Notes under the pieces: generated by a model | Told to the model about the DNA's origin: nothing | Database searches by the model: none | The model's input: the letters and a program-made list of their open reading frames with translations, nothing else | Part shown: piece by piece, positions 58,345 to 64,000 of the stretch | Layout of the letters: each line of letters opens with the position of its first letter | Position numbering within the stretch: position 1 is the stretch's first letter | Source of the DNA: Spongilla lacustris | Lineage: Eukaryota; Porifera; Demospongiae; Spongillida; Spongillidae | Length of the DNA stretch: 64,000 nt | Assembly: GCA_949361645.1 (NCBI GenBank) | Contig: OX442426.1 | Coordinates: 2,228,673-2,292,672, forward strand | Direction of reading: 5' to 3' | Made by a program: the position numbers and the translations under genes

Positions 58345-59420
58345 GTTGCGCTATAACATTGCCAGTTGGTTCTTAGCCCAAACTTGAATTGATCGTTTTA
58401 AACCTACATTGTACATGAGTAGCAACTGAACTGTCGATTCGCACACCAGTTTTTTTTCCCCCTGAATCAGACTCGGTTTCCCTTAGCAGTACGAAATACC
58501 AGTTCTGCGAAGAAGTGATAAAGATGATTTGAGTTACCACAACCAGGTTGCCGCGGTTAAGGTTGATATTTAACCGTCGTATACGTAACCGCGTTTAACC
58601 GCGGTTAACCGCAACCGGTATATACATTGCGGCAGGAAGTATTACGACTTCGCAGTGGGTGGGAAGCTGTACTACTAATTGATATAGATAATGTTTTGTG
58701 GTTACTCACGATCGGGTAACACACTAGCTTTTTTCAAAGAACTGTCGAGTTAGAACGTATATGTATGCACTGCTTGTGCATGATATTTCGAAAGAGGAGG
58801 AGGAGGACACTTACAGCCGCTATAGATGCAATGAAAATCTGGTATGGGAAAGTCCTCACAGCAGGTGAAATTGACGGGACTTTTTAGAAGGCTCGGTTTA
58901 AAGCTTTATTGTACATTGTAACATTTATACCTGTACCCTAGTTTTGTTAACCGATCGCACAAACGTACACATACACACATGCACACATGCACACATACAC
59001 ACACACACACACACACACTCTCTCTCTTAGATCAGGTAATTGCATGCATATACATGCACCTCATGAAAGCAGCGAATATGGAAATTCGAACTTTAATTTG
59101 TTTATAGCGGGTCATCACTCACATAAATAGCTCTGCAGTGCTGTATACTGACGTCACGAAATTTTCCTTGCATCTATACTCACAGCCCCCTAAGCGCTGT
59201 CCAAGTGCAACATTCCCCCCCCCCCCCCCCCCCCCCCCCCACGTTTCCAATTCACAGACCTGCTCGTGCATGGACAGATGAAGTGGTCTGGATCCAATAT
59301 ACTGAGTCGTAGCGAAAATCCAAAGTGGGATTTTAAAAACCTATACGCCGCGCCATACATACGTGTACTGATCTACCTACCCCGGGGGGTATAATGCTAT
59401 ACGATTAAGTGATGATTGCA
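58345..59420. repeat. Second copy of the segmental duplication
   Basis: Direct, diverged copy of parts of 55790-57720. It carries a ~75-bp palindromic insertion at about 58547-58620 (GCCGCGGTTAAGG ... CCGCGGTTAACCGCAACCGG) absent from the first copy, a CA microsatellite (58980-59018) and a C tract (59215-59240). Confidence 0.7.
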
Positions 59421-60415
59421 GCATGCATGCATCGTTGAGCAGTCTATAAAATGTGTAAGGGGGTGAGTATCATGCAGCAGTCGCGTATCCAGGATTTTAA
59501 TGGTAGTACATCAATCATAATTTATACTGGTATACGGTCCTGGGCAATGTTAGGTCCGAAAGACCGTATATACCCTTAGGGATTACGGCCCCCCCCCCCC
59601 CCCCCCGGACCCATGCAACATCCCTAGGGAATACGGTCCGTCTAAGAAATTGTACATCCGGAGGAGGCTGACTCGATTCCTTTACAGAGTTGATGTTTTA
59701 AAACAATGCACCTCATCTTAGAGTAATCTATACCGCATTGATACCTCACTTTAACCCCTGCTGTACCCTATACTTATACCCCATCGAAATTTTCATTAAT
59801 CAGATTCAGGGACTATTTTCGCTTGGGTTAATTTCACAGAGCAACAACAAAAAAGAACCGGAGATGAAGGGCGCCGAATGCGCGCGCGCAAGACCACCGG
59901 AGGGAGTGGCCCCTACTCCTCCCTTAAGGGAGCGAAGCTCCACCTACATGTATGCAGGCAAGCTTAGGCATGCATCACGGTTATAGTCAATAAAAAAGAA
60001 GCTCCGCATTTTGAAACACAATGCATGCAATGGTTACGCATATCATGCTTACCGAACTGCATGGCTACATATCAGTTGGCGACCTGCGATCAGCTTTTCG
60101 AACGAAAGGTCACGTGCCAGGCCTTATGTGCGGTATACATATTTATGATACCATGCACGTGGGGGGGACTGTATTCCCTGAGCCCGGTTAATTGTTTTGT
60201 ACAGCCAGGGAACCCTGAGGGATTTGGGTTACCCGGACCATGACATCGGTATCTCGATCAATAATAGCACAATCTATAAATATCTTTCATAATGCCTGGG
60301 TTTAAATTGTGTTATACATGTATAGCTAGCTATAGATTGCTTTTGTTTTCCTCCATATTGATGCTGTGTTTACTGTGCAGATGTTGTATGGGCTTATGCT
60401 CGTGTTATATGGTTT
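59421..60415. other. Non-coding DNA
   Basis: Poly-C at 59589-59606. A GC-rich patch at 59860-59945 (GCGCGCGCAAGACCACCGGA, CTCCCTTAAGGGAGCGAAGC) looks like the end of a DNA transposon but has no visible partner. No gene recognised. Confidence 0.4.
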
Positions 60416-60418
60416 ACT

Positions 60419-60602
60419 TTGGAAATGTTATCCACTTGTATGGACTTATGGTCTGTTATAGGTTTCTGGTAAGTTACGTTGTCATTTCCCAATAATTTAC
60501 GTCTATATGACGCTCTATACGTAAACTGTTATGGAAATGTTATCCACTTGTATGGATTTATGGTCTGTTTTAGGTTTTAGGTGGTTTCTGGTAAGTTACG
60601 TC
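60419..60602. repeat. Two-copy direct repeat (113-bp spacing)
   Basis: GGAAATGTTATCCACTTGTA, TGGACTTATGGTCTGTTATA and GGTTTCTGGTAAGTTACGT at 60419-60480 recur at 60532-60602 with small changes. Confidence 0.85.
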
Positions 60603-61068
60603 ATATGGAGAAATGGTCCATACATAGGCGGTCATCTTGCTTTTTTCTTTCAATTGAATTTTAAACACATTTACGATAAATCGAACTGATTGTCTATCTG
60701 TGCTTTATACGATTATACCATGAACCATTCGTAAACTAAAATCAAGTAGTCATTGCGTACGCGTAATACCTTGCGTCATCTAGGAATAAAAGTTACAATT
60801 ATTAAAATTATGTCGGGCCGGGTAACTATACTATTAGATAACTCAAAGAATTACAATGATAGTATTATTTGTAACGATACACAAACTATGTAGAGCCAGA
60901 GATGTGGAGCGCATAATTAGGCATGCAGGGCGGCCCTTCATGATTTCATCTTCCGAGGCGCAGGTGTTTTGGTGAGTATACTATGTGAATTTAGTAGGGT
61001 AGCGTAGGGTATGTTCGGTAGTGGACGTGCAGAACAGGCATATCTTCGATGCAGTGAAGGAGGAGATA
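60603..61068 (+). repeat. Non-satellite part of the 20-bp-minisatellite repeat family, plus orientation
   Basis: Inverted relative to 50086-50545. It contains an open segment 60857-60975 (ATGATAGTATTATTT ... RDVERIIRHAGRPFMISSS, EAQVFW, TGA) whose counterpart at 50140-50215 reads FGDVEAAINGLPCMISTSE, IQVFW, TGA. It passes directly into the minisatellite at 61069. Confidence 0.75.
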
Positions 61069-61577
61069 TGGCCTTCTCCCTATACTACTGGCCTTCTCCG
61101 TATACAACCCCTATAATGGTGGGCTTCTTATACTGTTGGCCTTCTTCCTATACTATTGGGTACCTACTATTGGACTGGTGGCCTTCTCCCTATACTGCAT
61201 GTTGGCCTTCTCCCTATACTGTTGGCTTTCTCCCTATACTGTTGGCCTTCTCCCTATACTGCATGTTGGTCTTCTCCCTATACTGTTGGCCTTCTCCCTA
61301 TACTGCTGGATTTCTCCAGGGCTATACAGTTGGCTTTTTCCCTATACTGTTGGCCTTCTCCCTGTACTGTTGGCCTTCTCCCTATACTGTTGGCCTTCTC
61401 CCTATACTGTTGGCCTTCTCCCTATACTGCTGGATTTCTCCATATTCTGTTGGCCTTCTCCAGGGCTATACTGTTGGCTTTCTCCCTATACTGTTGGCCT
61501 TCTCCCTATACGGTTGGCCTTCTCCATATACTGTTGACCTTCGCCCTATACTGTTGGCCTTCTCCCTATACTGTTGG
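61069..61577 (+). repeat. 20-bp minisatellite, reversed copy, ~24 units
   Basis: TATACTGTTGGCCTTCTCCC units with variants (TGCATGTTGGCC, CTGGATTTCTCCAGGGCTATAC). It ends directly at a kinesin-like exon, where the expected splice acceptor is missing. Confidence 0.95.
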
Positions 61578-62204
61578 AAGAGCTTGCAGAGCAGATTGGA
61601 ACATGCAGAATACAAAGGTATGTATATTACATTGTGTGCACATGTACATGTATTGAATTGTGCATATACTGCATACATAAATGTGCATATGTGCACTGGA
61701 CATGTACATGTACATGTTTTTTGTACACACTGTTCTTTTGTCTTACAGTGTATATAATGTGCAAAATACATGTCATATGTGTTGTGCAGTGACTATTCAT
61801 GTACTTGTTGCAGTCTTTACAGCTGGAGAAGTGTGTTGAGGAGTCATCATCCGTCCTTGAATTCCAGCTGAAGGGGTCATTATCCTAATGTCAGCTCCTG
61901 CAGTTCCAGCTGACTGAGTTGGAGGGCAAGATGGCTCAGGCAGTGAGCACAGCTGTGGAGCCTGCAGGGGAAGGCTATAGGACTGCCAGCTCCAATGAGA
62001 GGCTTGCCACAGCTAGAGTGGGCCTTGCACAAGGTACATGATGCATGCATGTACATATACATGTATGAATTACATGCAGCATGTTTAATGGCCACTGTTT
62101 TGTCGTTGCAGAGCTCTACATTGTACATGTACAGGTGCATGTATTTATAATGTATGTACCCGTACATGTACTATGCACAGGTACACATGCGCATATATAT
62201 ATAT

Positions 62205-62261
62205 CATACTTAGACATGCATGGCTTAGTCTCAAAGACTAAGCCATGCATGTCTAAGTATG
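62205..62261. repeat. Perfect 27-bp snap-back hairpin at the 18S fragment junction
   Basis: CATACTTAGACATGCATGGC TTAGTCT (62205-62231), loop CAA, then the exact reverse complement (62235-62261). The right arm is genuine 18S sequence; the left arm is an inverted copy of it. Confidence 0.95.
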
Positions 62262-62549
62262 AACGGTTCATACAGTGAAACTGCAAATGGCTCATTAAAT
62301 CAGTTATAGTTTATTTGATGGTTCCTAATTACTATATGGATAACTGTGGTAATTCTAGAGCTAATACATGCAGAAAGTCCCAACTTTGCGGAAGGGATGT
62401 ATTTATTAGATCCAAAGCCAATGCGGGGGGCAACTCCCGGCGGACCCTTGGTGATTCATGATAACTGCTTGAATCGCATGGCCTCGTGCATTCAAATTTC
62501 TGCCCTATCAACTTTCGATGGTAGGGTAGTGGCCTACCATGGTTGTTGA
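62228..62549 (+). rRNA. Partial 18S rRNA gene, 5' ~320 nt (pseudogene fragment)
   Basis: Recognisable SSU landmarks in order: GTCTCAAAGACTAAGCCATG, CATACAGTGAAACTGC, AATGGCTCATTAAATCAGTT, GTGGTAATTCTAGAGCTAAT, ACATGC, TGTATTTATTAGATCC, TGATTCATGATAACTG, ATCGCATGGCC, CATTCAAATTTCTGCCCTAT, CAACTTTCGATGGTAG and GTAGTGGCCTACCATGGTTG. It stops there. A block is missing between GGCCTCGTGC and ATTCAAATTT, and several conserved positions differ, so it is a degenerate insertion in an intron, not part of an rDNA array. The GTAGTGGCCTACCATGG form is compatible with a sponge or other invertebrate. Confidence 0.93.
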
Positions 62550-63200
62550 AAGGGATAGGGTGGTTTGAAAAATGTGGCAGTTTCTTACCTAGGTGTGAGT
62601 GATGTGTGAGCAACAGCATTGATGTGTGGGTGTAATTGTTGGGACACTGGGAAGTGTCTCTATGTGTGCACACGTTGCCCTCGAAAGCAGACCAAATTGG
62701 CTACACGTGCATGCCCAGTAGACAGTCCTGTTGCAAGGGAAGGGGTGGTTTACATGTTCACGTACACATACATGTACATGTATATGCAGCATACATGTAC
62801 ATGTAGTCAACCCACCCATATGCAGTGTGTACTTGCATGTACCCATATGCAATGTGTACATTTATATGCATATACATGTAATTTTACCCATATGTATATG
62901 CAGTGTGTATGCAGTGTGTAGGTACCTATGCATGTACATGTACATTTACCCGCAGTGTGTATATATGTGCATATACATGTACATGTACAAGTAATTAGTG
63001 CTTTCTGCATTCATATAGTGTACATACATGTACATGTGTATGTAGATTTTTATCCTGTAGTGCATCATCCTGCAGAAGAAGCCTTCAACAAGTGTGCTGT
63101 TCTGAATACATGTGTGCATGTACATGTATATGTATACATGTATTTGTATATGTACATACATTATTATAACACATGTATGTGCTGCTGTTCTTGTGTGCAG
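62550..63200. repeat. Kinesin intron rich in TACATGTA and CATATG motifs
   Basis: Dense TACATGTACATGTA clusters and CCCATATGCAGTGTGTA-type short repeats (62810-62960). No coding sequence. Confidence 0.6.
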
Positions 63201-63489
63201 ATTTGCTACAGGATATACTGTACATGTATCTGGGATCTCTGCCACCAATCGTCTTCTGGTCTCCAAGTACTGGAAGGAGATGAGCTGAGGAAGAGGCTGC
63301 ACAATGAGCTGGTGGACCTGAGAGGCAACATACGTGTCTTCTGTCTTATGAGGTCGGACATCTCTCAGGACAGAGAGGGTACCCAGGCAGATGTGGTGGT
63401 CCTTTCTGACAGGGACAATGATGGTGTTATGACGGTTTTGACATAAAAGTTGTTTGACTCCCAAGTCAAGTTAGTCAACACAGATAGAG

Positions 63490-63881
63490 GTACATTGTAC
63501 ATGTACATGTTGTATAATTGTATGGATGAAAATAGAAACATACTCTTTTGCATGACAATATACTACATGTAATTTAACTTCCTAAATTTTACAGGTATAT
63601 GTGTTCTAAATACTAGTTCTTTGGTCGTGACTCAATGTAACAACAATAATATAATTTTAAATTATATTGGTGTAATGTACCTTTGCATGATTACTAACGC
63701 AAGCAAATTTGTTTAAAAGCATGCATACATGTACATGTACATGTGTATTTTATATTGTTTCAAATTACATGTACCTGTACATGTGTGTACATGCAGGTAC
63801 TGTACATGTAGCTACTGCACTTACATGTAGTTGGCACTCCATTGTTCCATGTCTTTACTCAACATTGATAGGTGTTTTCAG
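63490..63881. other. Intron of the kinesin pseudogene
   Basis: AT-rich with TACATGTA clusters. Bounded by AGATAGAG|GTACAT and the acceptor GGTGTTTTCAG. Confidence 0.6.
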
Positions 63882-64000
63882 AAGTAAAGATCTGGTTGTG
63901 TCTTGTATGGATGGCTTCAACGTTAACATTTTTGCTTATGGCCAGGCTGGATACGTTCACAATGGAGGTAAGTGTCATGTTAAATTGCATGACAAGTATG

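Larger units (their letters stand above)
61574..63967 (+). pseudogene. Kinesin-14 (C-terminal motor, KIFC-like) gene, disrupted
   Basis: Kinesin-14s are minus-end-directed microtubule motors with a coiled coil before a C-terminal motor. Exon ~61574-61617 (LEELAEQIGTCRIQ) has a good donor but joins minisatellite at its 5' side. Exon 61814-62033 is coiled coil: SLQLEKCVEESSSVLEFQL, in-frame TAA (61886), FQLTELEGKMAQAVSTA. Exon 63201-63489 contains SKYWKEM, a frame change near 63280, then LRKRLHNELVDLRGNIRVF (the kinesin-14 neck and first motor strand) and DRDNDGVMTVLT followed by TAA (63444). Exon 63882-63967 reads SKDLVVSCMDGFNVNIFAYG then QAGY. The P-loop GQTGSGKT is broken: the Gly-Ser-Gly-Lys codons are gone and the frame changes. 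Downstream motor exons lie beyond the window. An inactive copy is the simplest reading; assembly error is less likely given several independent lesions. Confidence 0.85.

Noticed and set aside
61874..61903. A ~28-nt mini-intron (GTCATTATCCTAATG...CTGCAG) that would remove the TAA in the kinesin exon
   Set aside because: The removal would not keep the reading frame, and the length is below known metazoan introns.
62228..62549. Functional 18S rRNA gene
   Set aside because: Only the first fifth is present, with a missing internal block and substitutions at conserved sites.
61886..63446. Alternative genetic code with reassigned TAA
   Set aside because: The same gene also shows frame changes and a P-loop deletion, and TGA and TAA act as ordinary stops elsewhere (for example at the M13 end and the hAT ORF). 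Pseudogenisation explains it better.

Overview
The window looks like nuclear DNA of an early-branching marine metazoan, most plausibly a sponge. It has spliceosomal exons with GT/AG borders, metazoan-type genes (kinesin-14, RNF113/CWC24, M13 peptidase, a USP family piece), a metazoan 18S rRNA fragment, no operons, and a very dense load of DNA transposons, MITEs, satellites and the self-complementary octamer TACATGTA. The exact species cannot be read from the sequence. Most of the window is AT-rich non-coding and repeat DNA. Most long open frames are by-products of minisatellites or homopolymers.

Layout. 1-4.2 kb: AT-rich DNA with the 3' end of a retroelement ORF (1157-1540), the last exon of an M13 (neprilysin/ECE-like) peptidase (2305-2404) and a palindromic MITE (3767-3968). 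4.2-8.7 kb: a degenerate array of roughly 300-430 bp units, interrupted by an intact hAT-type transposon (4751-7353, 720-aa transposase, 5-bp AGTTA target duplication). 8.7-8.9 kb: a candidate first exon on the minus strand. 9.07-11.1 kb: five alternating inverted copies of a ~0.4-kb unit. 11.13-17.02 kb: a 5.9-kb fold-back element with 1.1-kb arms and a repeat-filled core. 17.57-26.65 kb: a 9.1-kb segment bracketed by short inverted TA-flanked termini; it contains a USP10-like exon, a GGGAGAAGGGTGCTATGTGG-type minisatellite, a 166-bp satellite with A-B-B-C higher-order structure, and a phase-compatible three-exon gene end. 27.4-35.5 kb: decayed transposon ORFs, palindromic MITEs, Ty3/gypsy gag and RNase H remnants, and C-rich minisatellites. 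37.5-47.6 kb: a 10.1-kb segment bounded by ~0.59-kb inverted repeats and TA duplications; it carries a fold-back unit, several MITEs, and a broken RNF113 (CWC24-like) gene.

48.9-50.5 and 60.6-61.6 kb: two inverted copies of a repeat family ending in a 20-bp minisatellite. 50.7-55.4 kb: a split gene for a small secreted protein on the minus strand. Its large intron holds a 3.36-kb TA-flanked terminal-inverted-repeat element (51777-55140) encoding a SWIM / YqaJ-nuclease / PHD protein and a convergent small repetitive ORF. 55.8-59.4 kb: a diverged segmental duplication rich in poly-C/poly-G tracts. 61.6-64 kb: a kinesin-14 pseudogene with in-frame stops and a damaged P-loop, and with a partial 18S rRNA gene plus a snap-back hairpin in one intron.

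Recurrent theme: the recognisable host-type genes that can be judged are broken (kinesin, RNF113) or seen only as isolated exons, while mobile elements keep clear termini. The most system-like object is the SWIM-YqaJ-PHD element at 51.8-55.1 kb.
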